From NCBI RefSeq assembly GCF_018614095.1, contig NZ_JAGGOY010000046.1, forward strand, positions 129,073 through 193,072: a stretch of 64,000 bases of DNA, read 5' to 3'. This stretch comes from Streptomyces sp. ISL-87. Its GTDB lineage: Bacteria; Actinomycetota; Actinomycetes; Streptomycetales; Streptomycetaceae. Of the stretch, positions 32,968 through 42,478 are shown one piece after another. The translations under genes were made by a program, and so were the position numbers. Below the pieces are notes generated by a model. It was given only the letters and a program-made list of their open reading frames with translations. It was not told where the DNA came from and did no database searches. The first letter of the stretch is position 1; each line of letters begins with the position of its first letter.

Positions 32968-34677
32968 TTAGAGGTCGTGCTGGTCGAGCATCGCCATCAG
33001 CTTCCGCTTGCGCCTCTGGTCGGCGCGCAGGGTGGCCAGGTATGTGGCGAACTCGCCCTCCGTGCCCAGCGTGCGGTGGCAGGCGCGGGCGCTGAGCAGT
33101 AGCTCGGTCATGCGCTCGTACGTGGCGTCGCCGGTCTGCTTGCGCAGCGGCTCGATCCAGCGCAGGTAGACGGCCAGCGCGTCGGCAGGCCGCCGTTCCC
33201 GGATCCGGTCGGCCAGCGCCAGCCACTGCTGCTGGTCGGCGTAGCCCTCGGCGGCGGCCTGCCAGGCGGCATCGAGGTCGCCTTCGTCCATGAGCGCGTC
33301 GACCAGCGCGGAACCGCCGTACCAGCGGCCCTCCTTGGGCGGGGCAGCGGCAGCCCGCAGTACCTCCAGCGCACCCGTGCGCTCGGCGCCGTCCCAGGCG
33401 TCGGCCGTACGGGCCTCCGTACGCAGGTCCTGGTAGGCGGCGAGCGAAGGGCGGGCCCGCAGCAGGTCGCGGCGGATCGTGACCACGTCCGCCAGGCGGC
33501 CGGTCCGCGCGTACCGTGCGCAGACGAAGGCGACCAGCTCGCCGTCCGGGCCCCACTCCGACCCGGTCTCCCGGAGGCCGCGTTCGGCCCACTCCAGGGC
33601 GTCCGCCGGGCGGCCCGCCGCCTCCAGCTCCTTGGCGATCACGAGGTGGGTGTGGCCGTTCGGGGCGAGAGACGCCGCGTGCACCGCGACCAACTCGTCC
33701 ACGCTGCCGCCGTCCGCCTGGAGCAGCCGTTCCATCAGGTGTTTCTCCGCCCACCCCTTGGGTTCGGCCCGCCAGGCGGCGACCACAAGTTCCCGGGCCC
33801 GGGCCAGGCCCGGCTCGCCCAGCACCTCCTGGTAGTCGAAGAGGTCGATGCCGGTGACGTCGTTCCCATCGTCCAGCAGATGGTTCACCAGCCAGTCTGC
33901 GGTTTCCACCGGGTCGGCCCGGGAGGCCCGGCAAGCCTCCAGGTGCGCCTCGGCGAGCCCTGTCGCCACCTCCCCGAGCAGGCCGTCCGAGTCGTCGATC
34001 TCCCCGTACGTCCGGCCCAGCGCCGCGAGCGCCTCGCGGGCCACCTCAACCGCGACCGCCGCCCGGCCGCTCGCCGCCAGCGCGCGCAGAGCGGTCACCG
34101 CCTCCGCCGCCTGCTGCCCGTAGGCATGGGCGTCGGCGTACTCAACGTAGCCGTACTGGGCGAACGGGCTGGTGTCGAGCAGGTTCAGGACGCGCTCCCG
34201 GACGATGCCGGTGTCCGCCCCGGCGGTGGCGGCGCGCAGCTCCAGGCGGCGGCGCAGATCGCGGTCTTCGGCGAGCTGTTCCCGTACCAGGCCGAGCAGT
34301 TCCTCGCGGCTGCGGGATTCCAGCCAGGTGTCCAATTCCTTGGTACGGCCGCGGGCGGCGGCCCGTTGCCGGGGCAGCGACTCGGCCTGCCCCAGTACAG
34401 CCAGGCCGACCGCCACGCAGTGCTTGCAGAAGTTGCCGTCCAGTCCGTACGGGCAGTTGCACCAGCCGGTGAGGCCGGGCCCGTCCCCAGCCTCGTCGTC
34501 GGTCAGCTCGACCTCGTATCTGTCCGTGCCCTCGACGGCGGCGCTGATGGTCCCGTCCTCGATCTCCAGGCGGGACACCGCGTCCAGATAGCCGAGGCCA
34601 CGCTCGTAGGAGCGGTCCCCGGCCAGCTCGCGAAGATCGCCTTTGGTGAATCCCCATCGGTGTGTCACAACGGCCAT
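32968..34677 (-). CDS. SWIM zinc-finger domain protein with helical repeats
   Basis: The 569-residue protein has an N-terminal SWIM finger with the pattern C-x-C-x8-C-x-H (Cys73, Cys75, Cys84, His86, in CNCPYGLDGNFCKHC). The remaining 470 residues are a helical, TPR-like array (for example AGRPADALEWAERGLRETG and EGDLDAAWQAAAEGYADQQ). SWIM fingers bind zinc and can contact DNA or proteins. Members of this bacterial family have no assigned role, and no SWI2/SNF2 helicase partner is next to it. It is monocistronic and has its own terminator. A degraded piece of a paralogue lies at 45850-46050. Confidence 0.85.
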   Translation of the reverse strand: MAVVTHRWGFTKGDLRELAGDRSYERGLGYLDAVSRLEIEDGTISAAVEGTDRYEVELTDDEAGDGPGLTGWCNCPYGLDGNFCKHCVAVGLAVLGQAESLPRQRAAARGRTKELDTWLESRSREELLGLVREQLAEDRDLRRRLELRAATAGADTGIVRERVLNLLDTSPFAQYGYVEYADAHAYGQQAAEAVTALRALAASGRAAVAVEVAREALAALGRTYGEIDDSDGLLGEVATGLAEAHLEACRASRADPVETADWLVNHLLDDGNDVTGIDLFDYQEVLGEPGLARARELVVAAWRAEPKGWAEKHLMERLLQADGGSVDELVAVHAASLAPNGHTHLVIAKELEAAGRPADALEWAERGLRETGSEWGPDGELVAFVCARYARTGRLADVVTIRRDLLRARPSLAAYQDLRTEARTADAWDGAERTGALEVLRAAAAPPKEGRWYGGSALVDALMDEGDLDAAWQAAAEGYADQQQWLALADRIRERRPADALAVYLRWIEPLRKQTGDATYERMTELLLSARACHRTLGTEGEFATYLATLRADQRRKRKLMAMLDQHDL

Positions 34678-34845
34678 TCAACCGCGTGACGGCACGCTCG
34701 GTGAAGGGCTTGGGGGAGCGGGGCCGTACTTCAACCAGTGACCGTTTCGGATGGAGGGCTCGACAGCGCGACGGTCCTCGGCCCGCCGCCCGATGTCGAC
34801 GGCGGCGATCGTCACCCTCACGAACTGCTGACCGACTTCGGCCGG

Positions 34846-36288
34846 TCAGACTCGGGACCGGTCCCGGGTGGAGTCCGGGGCCGTCTGCAGTCGGGAGTTC
34901 TTGCGGCTGTAGAGCAGGTAGACGGCCAGGGCCAGCAAGAGCCAGCCTCCGAACAACAGATAGGTGTCGAGGGGAAGTTCGTAGATCAGATATCCGCAGG
35001 CGAGAATGGACAGGATCGGGACCACCGGGTAGCCCGGGGCGCGGAAGCCCCTGTCGAGACCAGGAGCGGTGCGGCGCAGGATGAGCACGCCGAGTGAGAC
35101 CACGGTGAAGGCGGCGAGGGTGCCCATGCTGGTGAGGTCGGCGAGCAGGTCCAGGGGGAAGACCGCCGCGAGGAGGGCGACGAAGCCGCCGGTCAGGAGG
35201 GTGGTGAACACCGGTGTGCCGCTGCGCGGGCTGACGCGGCGGAACGCGGAGGGCAGCATGCCGTCGCGGCCCATGGTGTACAGGATGCGGCTCTGTCCGT
35301 AGAGGACGACCAGGGTGACGCTGACGATGGAGAGCACCGCGCCGGCGGACAGCAGCAGGGCCGGCCACCGGGCCCCGGTGATGTCGCCGAGGATGGCGGA
35401 GAGGCCCGCTTCCTGTCCTTCGAAGGCCGTCCAGGGCTGGGCTCCGACCCCGACCACGGCGACCAGGATGTACAGGGTGGTGACCACGAGCAGGGCGCCG
35501 ATGATGGCCACCGGCAGGGTGCGCCGGGGGTTGCGGACCTCGTCGCCGGCGGTGGAGACGGCGTCGAGGCCTATGAAGGCGAAGAAGACCGTGGCTGCGG
35601 CCGTGCTGACGCCGGCGACGCCCAACGGGGCGAAGGGCTGCAGGTTGCCGGTATCGAAGCCGGTCGCGCCGACCACGATGAACAGCGCCAGGATTCCCAG
35701 CTTGACCAGGACAATCACCGTGTTGACCAGGACCGATTCCTTGGCGCCCCGTACCAGCAGCAGGCAGCACAGACCCACCAGGACGACTCCGGGCAGATTG
35801 ATGACGCCGCCCGTGCCCGCGGGCGAGGAGATGGCCTCGGGCATCCGGAAGTCGAAGAGGCGCATGGTGAAGTCGTTGAGGTACTGCCCCCAGCTGACCG
35901 CTATCGCGGCGCCGGAGACCGCGTACTCCAGCAGGAGGCACCACCCCACGGCCCAGGCGGCGAACTCGCCCAGGGTCGCGTACGCATAGGAGTAGGAGGA
36001 ACCGGACACCGGGACGGCCGAGGCCAGTTCGGCGTAACAGAGCGCGGTGAGGGCCGCGGCGGCCGCCGCGACCGCGAACGACACGATCACGGCGGGACCG
36101 GCCTCGGGCACCGCGCTGCCCAGTGCGAAGAAGATGCCGGTGCCGATGGTGGCGCCGATGCCGATCATCGTGAGCTGGAAGGGGCCGACGGTACGGCGCA
36201 GCCCGCCCGCCCGGTCCGCGTCCGTCGCGAAGGTGTGCAGTGGCTTGCGTCTCAGCATCTGCCGGCGCAGTGTCGGGCGAGAGGACAT
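34846..36288 (-). CDS. APC-family amino acid permease (cationic amino acid transporter type)
   Basis: The 480-residue membrane protein has about 12 helices. Its first helix contains MIGIGATIGTGIFFALG, the APC signature for substrate binding, and the later segment FFAFIGLDAVSTAGDEVRNP is typical of the CAT/YfnA subgroup. It should import amino acids, possibly cationic ones. It lies 60 bp downstream of the minus-strand decarboxylase-like pseudogene and reads in the same direction, so the pair may once have been a permease/decarboxylase operon. Confidence 0.9.
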   Translation of the reverse strand: MSSRPTLRRQMLRRKPLHTFATDADRAGGLRRTVGPFQLTMIGIGATIGTGIFFALGSAVPEAGPAVIVSFAVAAAAAALTALCYAELASAVPVSGSSYSYAYATLGEFAAWAVGWCLLLEYAVSGAAIAVSWGQYLNDFTMRLFDFRMPEAISSPAGTGGVINLPGVVLVGLCCLLLVRGAKESVLVNTVIVLVKLGILALFIVVGATGFDTGNLQPFAPLGVAGVSTAAATVFFAFIGLDAVSTAGDEVRNPRRTLPVAIIGALLVVTTLYILVAVVGVGAQPWTAFEGQEAGLSAILGDITGARWPALLLSAGAVLSIVSVTLVVLYGQSRILYTMGRDGMLPSAFRRVSPRSGTPVFTTLLTGGFVALLAAVFPLDLLADLTSMGTLAAFTVVSLGVLILRRTAPGLDRGFRAPGYPVVPILSILACGYLIYELPLDTYLLFGGWLLLALAVYLLYSRKNSRLQTAPDSTRDRSRV

Positions 36289-36348
36289 GGGGGACTCCTG
36301 CGGGGGAGGGGGAGGGGTGGACTGCCGGGTCGGACGGGCGGAGGCGGT

Positions 36349-38141
36349 TCAGCGGAGGTCGCGACGCAGCAGGTCGCCGTATGTCTCTCGGCGTACGACG
36401 GCCCGTGCCTCGCCGTCCTGGCAGAAGACGACGGGCGGCCGGAGTGCACCGTTGTAGTTGTTGCCGAGGGAGTAGGTGTAAGCGCCGGTGACGGGCACCG
36501 CGATCAGGTCACCGGGGCGGGGGTCGCGCAGTGGTACGTCCGGGCTCAGGGTGTCGCCGGACTCGCAGTGTCTGCCGACCAGGTGGCACGGGTCGCCGCC
36601 GCCGACGCGTGTGGCGACGGTCGCTTCGAAGCGCTGCCCGTAGAGGGCGACTTCGAGGTTGTCGGCCATGCCGCCGTCGACGGCGACGAATGCGGGCTCG
36701 CCGCGCTTGACGGTGGCCACCCGGTAAAGGGTCACGCCGGACTCGGCCACCATGGACCGGCCCGGCTCGATGATGACGTGGGCGTCCTCGGGCAGTACCC
36801 GGCGGGCCGCGTCGACCAGCGCGTCCAGGTACTCCTCGACGCTGGGCGGGTGGTCTTCGTACGTGTAGCGGGCGCCCAGGCCGCCCCCGAGGTCGTACAC
36901 GGCGAAGGTGCCGAGGCCCGCCACTGCCTCGACGGCCCGGGCGAACGGCTCCGTGTCGAGGATCTGGGATCCGATGTGGACGTGCACTCCGTCCAGCCTC
37001 AGCCGGCCGCTGCCGCGCAGTCGGGCGATGGCCTCGCGGGCCTGGGGCAGCGTCAGCCCGAACTTCGAGCCCTCCTGGCCGGTTGAGACTGCCGCGTGGG
37101 TGTCGGGCCGGATGCCGGGTGTGACACGCACCAGGACGGGCTGCTCGTCGGCGACGATCCGCCCAGCCGGTCGATGTCGTCGAAGTTGTCGATGACGATC
37201 AGACCGGCGCCTGCGTCCACGGCCGTCCGCAGTTCGGCGTCCGTCTTGGCGTTGCCGTGCACCACGATCCGAGCGGGGTCGACGCCGCCGGCCAGGGCGA
37301 GGGCCAGCTCGCCGCCGAGGCCGGCCACCAGCTGCCGCACGAAGGCGTCTTCGTCCGGGGCGGCGAGCAGCGGGTTGGTCTGCTTCTGCCCGCCGATGGT
37401 GGAGGTGCGCTCGTCGCCCCGTATGGCGGAGCAGAAGGAACCGGCCCCGTGGGTGGGCCAGACGGCGGTCGGGTCCGGGAGTGCGGCCAGGCGCCGGAGC
37501 GAGCGGTACTGGGCGCGGGCCAGCTCTTCGGTCCGGTCGGAGCCGAGGAGGTCGGTGCGGGCGGCGGAGTTCACGATCATCGAGCCGCCGGTGAAGACAC
37601 CGAGTTCCCGGTTGCCGTCCAGGAGCAGGAAGGACAGGTGCTCGTCGGTGTGGCCCGGGGTGGCCAGAGCCTGCAGCGTCAGGCCGCCCAGGTCCGTCTC
37701 GTCCCCGTCGCCGAGCGGGGTGTGGGGGAAGGAGCGGTCTCCGGCGGCGGAGGCCAGTACCTGGGCGCCGTCGTCGTGGGCGAGCTGCACAGCGCCGGAG
37801 AGGAAGTCGGCGTGCAGATGGGTGTCGGCGGCGAACGCCACGCGCAGTCCGCGCCGGGCGGCGGCCGCCTTGAGGGCCCGGAGGTCCCGGCTCGCGTCCA
37901 CCGCGTGCTGCGGCGACTCCTGCGCCCGCGACAGCCCCTGACCGGGACGGAGTCCGGGCCGCGTACGAGCGGAGCCGGTCACCGGGCCCGCTCCGCCAGC
38001 TTGCCCGAGGTTCCGCCATTGGACAGCGGTTACGGTCGGCTGCTGACTTCGTGATGCAGCCAGGACGCAGTCGACTTGAACAGTGTGGTCGAGGGTGAGC
38101 CGTGCCGAGTGGGTGAACAGACTCCACTCGAACTTGTTCAA
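36349..38141 (-). pseudogene. Chimeric, frameshifted MBL-hydrolase / LysA-type decarboxylase pseudogene
   Basis: The 5' part (about 37990-37360) encodes most of a persulfide-dioxygenase-like metallo-beta-lactamase protein: THLHADFLSGAVQLAHDDG, ATPGHTDEHLSFLLLDG, WPTHGAGSFCS. At about 37350-37300 it passes without a break into a LysA-like decarboxylase (GGELALALAGG, then VHGNAKTDAEL). That half has lost its N-terminal third, including the PLP lysine. Near 37159-37166 the frame shifts by one base; the rest (EQPVLVRVTPGI, DLGGGLGARY, EPGRSMVAESG, ending 36349) is in another frame. The MBL start is also missing. The locus therefore looks like a deletion fusion plus a frameshift, and no active decarboxylase is expected. 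Confidence 0.82.
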
Positions 38142-38449
38142 GTCTGCGACCGAAGAATCGCAATGCCGGCAGCTTCCTGCTGGTCTTCCTCGGCCTCGCG
38201 ACCTGCCCGATCACTCACCGGCATGTCCAACGCCTTTGTGAGGACCTCTCGGGCCATGCACCGCCCGCCCGGGGGCTCGCCCGGGCCTGAGTCTGCGTAC
38301 CTGACATCCGCTCCTCGAGTCGCGTGCCGCACCGCCTCGCCCTACATTGCGAGCGAAGAGATGTTACGGACAGTGAGCGCATGATCATGCGTTGCCGACC
38401 CGCATCGGCGTGGGCTCACCGCGCCGTCGCTCCGCGACGAGGAGACCCC
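38142..38449. other. Divergent spacer upstream of the five-gene operon
   Basis: About 310 bp with no gene seen. It presumably holds the promoter for the operon starting at 38450. An open extension of the first gene reaches 38324 but lacks a ribosome site. Confidence 0.45.
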
Positions 38450-40861
38450 ATGCCCGAGTACGTCGACGCCGTCAGTCCGTTCCCCTCCCTTTATCAGCTC
38501 GGCGACGAGATCACGGACCCGGTTGGCGAGGAGTTCCAGGCGCTGCTCGGCGAGCTGTACGACGACGAATTCGACCTGGCGCTCTGGGGACTCGTCCAGG
38601 AGGGCGAAGCGCACCTGCGGCAGATCGTCCCCGGCCCGGCCGAGGAGGCCGGCGGCTACAGACCCGATCAGGTGCGCGCGGAACGGCTGCTGCGTACCTG
38701 GGCCGCGCCCCTGCAGGAATCCGCCGACGACCTACTGGGACGCATGGCCGCGGCACTGGAGGCCGAGGACCCGGACGTGGCGGACGAGCACCGGATCGAG
38801 GAGCTGCTCGAATCCGTACCGGTCACCATGACGGACGTGTCCGCCGCCTTCGACGAATTCCTTGGCTCCCTGAAGAAGAAGGCGAAGAAACTTGCGAAAC
38901 GCGCCGCGGGACTTGCCCGGAAGGGCATCGCCGCCGCGGGGCGCCTGGTTCCGGCCGCCGTTCTGCTGCGGAGGCTGGCACCGCTGGTACGGCCGCTGCT
39001 CCAGCGGGTTCTGCGGCTGGCGCTCGACCGGCTGCCGCCCGCACTGCGCCCATACGCGAGCCGACTGGCCCAGCGCTACCTGAAGACCGCGGGCGAGGCC
39101 CCGGCGGCGGACGTGGCGGTGCCGACCACCGTGCCCGACGCTGCGGCGCTCCAGCTCCGATTCGACGCGTCGCTCGCGGAACTGCTGCTGGCCGCCGACG
39201 AGTACGAACTGCAGACCCTGGTCGCGGCCGAGGCGGTGGCCGCCGACGACGAACAGGACGACACCCTCGCCCTGTTCGACGAGGGACGGGAGCGGTTCGT
39301 CGAAGGGCTCGCCCGGCTGGAGGAAGGGCAGGACCCCACCCGGCTCGTGGAGGAGTTCCTGCCGGTGGCCGCGCTGCGCCTCGGCGTCCGGATCGTCGGA
39401 CGCGAGCGCGTGGTCCACTTCCTCGCCACGTACCTGGGCCGGCTCATCGCCCCCTATGTCGGCCCGCGCATCTCCCCGGCGCTGTCCCGCGCCATCGTGG
39501 ACGCGGGACTGCGCATGCTGACCCTCGAAGCTCCTGATGAGGAGAGCGGCGAACCGGACGGGGCGAACGGCCTGCACGAGGGCGACACGCGCCGCCTCGC
39601 AGCCGAGGCCCTCGCCGCCCTCGTGGAGGACGCCACGGCACACGTCACGCAGTTGGACGAGGAGACGCTTGACGACCCGCTGCTGCTGGAAGCCGCCCTG
39701 GTGGAGGCCGGCCGTGACGCCGCCGCGACGAGCTTCCCGTACGAGGTGCTGCGCCCCGACGGACTGGCGGACGAGGCCACCCGGCCCGCCGTGCCCTGGG
39801 TGGCCATGCCCCGCCGGGGACCCCGGCGCTACCGGAAGTGCGCGCGGATCTTCGACGTCACCCTCACCCCCCAACTGGCCCGGGCAGTACGTGTCTTCGG
39901 TGGCCGTACCCTCGACTCGCACCTCAGGGACAGGTTCGGCACCGCGGGACCGGTACGGGCGCGGATCCACCTCTACCAAGCCGTGCCCGGCAGCAGGCTC
40001 GACCGGATCGCCCGGTCGGAGGCCGGCCTCCTCGGCTGGGACTCCGGCTCCGAGGCGCCCTGGGAGCTGCTGCACCCGCTCACGCCCATCGCGGCCGGCC
40101 TGCTGCTCGGTGATCCGGCACTCGGCGGCAAGGAAGTCGCCGCACCGGACGATCTCACCGGCCATCGGGGGCGGTTCCCCGGCACACCGGGCGCACCCTT
40201 GCTCGGTCAGCGCTTCTACGCGGTCCAGGTGCCCGGCGTCGTCACGCGCTCCCGGCCGGGCCGGGGGACGCGCGGGGCTGCGCGGCGCAGGACCGGCCCC
40301 CCGGTGACCGTGCTGCTCGATGGCCGGACCAAGGAGATCCGCGTCGCGCTCCACCTGCCCGAGGCGAAAGCCCAGACCATGGCTGCCGCGTTGCGCCGCG
40401 GCGACAGTCCCGCCGTCACGCTGGCCGCGCTGCGCCACACCCTCCGCGCCGCCCTGGGCGAGGCCCTCTCCGACGCGCGGGATCGGCGAGTACGCGTCGC
40501 GGAGGCGACCCCCGAAGCGTCACAGCTCCGCACCGGCCCCGAACACGGCGGACCGGGGCAGGGCGGACCTGGACGGGGCGGGACACCGACGGCTGCCGAC
40601 CGGCTGACGACCTGGGCGAGTCTCGGACTCTCCCGCGCCCTCGCCCGCGACCGGCGGGCCTTCGTCGCCGCCACCGAGGACCCGGCGGACGGCGTGACCC
40701 TGCTCGTCCAGCTCGTCCAGCCGCCCGGATTCGACGAGCTGCGCGCACACGTGAAGCGGCGGGAGTCGGGTACCACGGACTCCGCACCTCTTCACGCCGC
40801 CCTGGCCGGTGCGCCGCGCGACACGCGGGTGGAGATCGTCCCCGGATACCGGCGTGCGTGA
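38450..40861 (+). CDS. Large protein of unknown function, first gene of the five-gene operon
   Basis: This 803-residue protein matches no family I recognise and has no signal peptide. Visible parts: an acidic N-terminal region (1-135); a strongly cationic, amphipathic stretch (about 140-213: KKKAKKLAKRAAGLARKG, then several Leu/Arg-rich helices); an Ala/Glu-rich helical middle (220-440); a region with regular strands around YRKCARIFDVTLTPQLARAV; and a Gly-rich insert near residue 700 (GGPGQGGPGRGG). The start at 38450 is supported by GAGGAG. It overlaps the next gene by 8 nt. The cationic segment could bind membrane or nucleic acid, but no function can be assigned. Confidence 0.75.
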   Translation: MPEYVDAVSPFPSLYQLGDEITDPVGEEFQALLGELYDDEFDLALWGLVQEGEAHLRQIVPGPAEEAGGYRPDQVRAERLLRTWAAPLQESADDLLGRMAAALEAEDPDVADEHRIEELLESVPVTMTDVSAAFDEFLGSLKKKAKKLAKRAAGLARKGIAAAGRLVPAAVLLRRLAPLVRPLLQRVLRLALDRLPPALRPYASRLAQRYLKTAGEAPAADVAVPTTVPDAAALQLRFDASLAELLLAADEYELQTLVAAEAVAADDEQDDTLALFDEGRERFVEGLARLEEGQDPTRLVEEFLPVAALRLGVRIVGRERVVHFLATYLGRLIAPYVGPRISPALSRAIVDAGLRMLTLEAPDEESGEPDGANGLHEGDTRRLAAEALAALVEDATAHVTQLDEETLDDPLLLEAALVEAGRDAAATSFPYEVLRPDGLADEATRPAVPWVAMPRRGPRRYRKCARIFDVTLTPQLARAVRVFGGRTLDSHLRDRFGTAGPVRARIHLYQAVPGSRLDRIARSEAGLLGWDSGSEAPWELLHPLTPIAAGLLLGDPALGGKEVAAPDDLTGHRGRFPGTPGAPLLGQRFYAVQVPGVVTRSRPGRGTRGAARRRTGPPVTVLLDGRTKEIRVALHLPEAKAQTMAAALRRGDSPAVTLAALRHTLRAALGEALSDARDRRVRVAEATPEASQLRTGPEHGGPGQGGPGRGGTPTAADRLTTWASLGLSRALARDRRAFVAATEDPADGVTLLVQLVQPPGFDELRAHVKRRESGTTDSAPLHAALAGAPRDTRVEIVPGYRRA

Positions 40862-42131
40862 CGACGTCGCGGCGCTGCGGCTCCAGCTGGCCCGTCAGGT
40901 CGGGCACTGGAGGGGCGCCGTCAGCACGCTCGCCGACCCGGAGAACTTCGCCGCCGCCGGGGCCTGGCGAACTCTCGAGCACCAGCTGGGGGTGGCGGTT
41001 CGGCGGCACCTCGCGGAGGCCGTCGAGACACTGCGCGCCGAGGCCGACGTCCTGGCGGCGGAACTGGGCGCCGCCCGCGTCGGGGCCGACCTGGAGCTAC
41101 TCCGCCGCAGAATCACGAGATTCCGGCGGCGCTACACGCGTGTGGAGACCGCCCTCGATTTCTACGGCGACGCCGTGAACTCCCGTACCTCGGACAAGTT
41201 GGCCGCCGTCCTGCGGGCCTGCGACCTGCTCGCGATCCGAAGCATGCAGGCGGTGCTCGGCCCCCTCGGCCGGCCCACGCCGCCCGTACTCACGTACGTC
41301 GACAAGGGCATGGGCGCCTCCATCCTGAGAACCGGGCTGCGCCTCTGGGACGCGGGCGGTCTCACCCCGGCCGCCGCCATCAAGATCACGCGGCACAATC
41401 TGCACCGCCCGACAGCACTGATGCACGAGGCCGGTCATCAAGTCGCCCACACGCTCGGCTGGAACGAGGAGCTCGCCAGCGCGCTGCGGCTCACGCTCGC
41501 CGACGACCCAGAGGTGGCCGAGACATGGGCCGGCTGGGCGTCGGAGACCGCGGCGGACACCTTCGCCTTCGCGCACGCCGGATACGCGGCGGTGGCCGCG
41601 CTCCACGACGTCCTGGCCGGGGAGCCCCGGCAAGTTTTCCGCATCCGGCCCGGCGATCCGCATCCCGTGGCGTACCTGAGGGTGCTGCTCAACTCCGCGA
41701 TGGCGCGCAGGTTCTACGGCTCCGGCCCGTGGGACGACTTGGCCCGGGCCTGGACGCTGACCTATCGGATCGGCTCGGCGCCGGACGGTGACCGGGAGCT
41801 GCTGCGGCGCTCGGTCCCGTGGCTGCCGCTCATCGCGGAGGTGTGCCTGCTGCGGCCCATGCGGGCCTTCGGCGGCGCGCCGCTGGCCGGCCTGGTCGAC
41901 CCGGTGCGGGTGCGGCCCGACGCGCTGAGGCAACTGGCCCAAGAGGCGGGGCCGGCGTTGTACAGCTCCCCGCACTGGCTGGACGCGGAGGGGCTCCGGC
42001 TGCTGGCCCTTTCGGGGTGGCGAGCCGCGACGGAGCCCGAGGCGGCGGAGTCGGTGGCGGCGGAGTTCGAGGACTGGATGACGCGACTCGGACAGGGCGT
42101 CCGCGACGTAGTGCGAGAGGAGAGACCGTGA
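40854..42131 (+). CDS. Putative HExxH zinc metalloprotease
   Basis: The 425-residue protein contains a zinc-protease motif HEAGH in ALMHEAGHQVAHTLGW (about residue 190), followed by an acidic helix (WASETAADTFAFAHAGY) that could supply the third ligand, in the gluzincin manner. The N-terminal 130 residues are charged and coiled-coil-like (ELLRRRITRFRRRYTRVE). There is no signal peptide. I do not recognise the family. GTG 40854 overlaps the preceding gene; an upstream in-frame ATG (40809) lies inside that gene. The stop overlaps the following GTG start. Confidence 0.75.
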   Translation: MRDDVAALRLQLARQVGHWRGAVSTLADPENFAAAGAWRTLEHQLGVAVRRHLAEAVETLRAEADVLAAELGAARVGADLELLRRRITRFRRRYTRVETALDFYGDAVNSRTSDKLAAVLRACDLLAIRSMQAVLGPLGRPTPPVLTYVDKGMGASILRTGLRLWDAGGLTPAAAIKITRHNLHRPTALMHEAGHQVAHTLGWNEELASALRLTLADDPEVAETWAGWASETAADTFAFAHAGYAAVAALHDVLAGEPRQVFRIRPGDPHPVAYLRVLLNSAMARRFYGSGPWDDLARAWTLTYRIGSAPDGDRELLRRSVPWLPLIAEVCLLRPMRAFGGAPLAGLVDPVRVRPDALRQLAQEAGPALYSSPHWLDAEGLRLLALSGWRAATEPEAAESVAAEFEDWMTRLGQGVRDVVREERP

Positions 42132-42478
42132 ACCGAGCACTGACCCCTCAGGAGCAGGAACAGCTCAGAATTGCGGCGGCCCTGAAGGAGCTTGCCGACG
42201 TTCTCAAGGGGCCGGACCTGCCGACCAGCAAACTCAACGACTTCTGGACGCTGCCCAGGGGGCATGGGCAGGGGCAGGGGCAGGCACCCGTGCAGCAGCA
42301 GGGTCAGGGTCAGGTGCAGCAGCAGGCACCCGTACAGCAGCAGGCTCAGGGTCAGGTGCAACAACAGGCACCCGTACAGCAGCAGGGTCAGGGACAAGTG
42401 CAGCAGCAGGCACCGCCGAAATCCGAGCAGCCGTCGAAGAAGTCCGCGGACTCCGAGAAGACCGAGGGGAGCTTCTGA
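42128..42478 (+). CDS. Small Gln-rich repeat protein
   Basis: The 116-residue protein has a normal N-terminal helix (ALTPQEQEQLRIAAALKELA, to about residue 25) and a short segment with NDFWTLP. Three exact-length 14-residue repeats (QAPVQQQGQGQVQQ-type) and a charged Ser/Lys tail follow. It is coupled to both neighbours: GTG start overlaps the protease stop and its stop overlaps the next ATG. Such a protein may be a flexible linker or tether within the complex made by this operon. Confidence 0.72.
   Translation: MNRALTPQEQEQLRIAAALKELADVLKGPDLPTSKLNDFWTLPRGHGQGQGQAPVQQQGQGQVQQQAPVQQQAQGQVQQQAPVQQQGQGQVQQQAPPKSEQPSKKSADSEKTEGSF
42281..42406 (+). repeat. Three 42-bp tandem repeats (Gln/Pro-rich)
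   Basis: Units at 42281-42322, 42323-42364 and 42365-42406, each encoding QAPVQQQxQGQVQQ. Near-identity of the units points to recent expansion. They are followed by a truncated fourth copy (QAPP). Confidence 0.88.
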
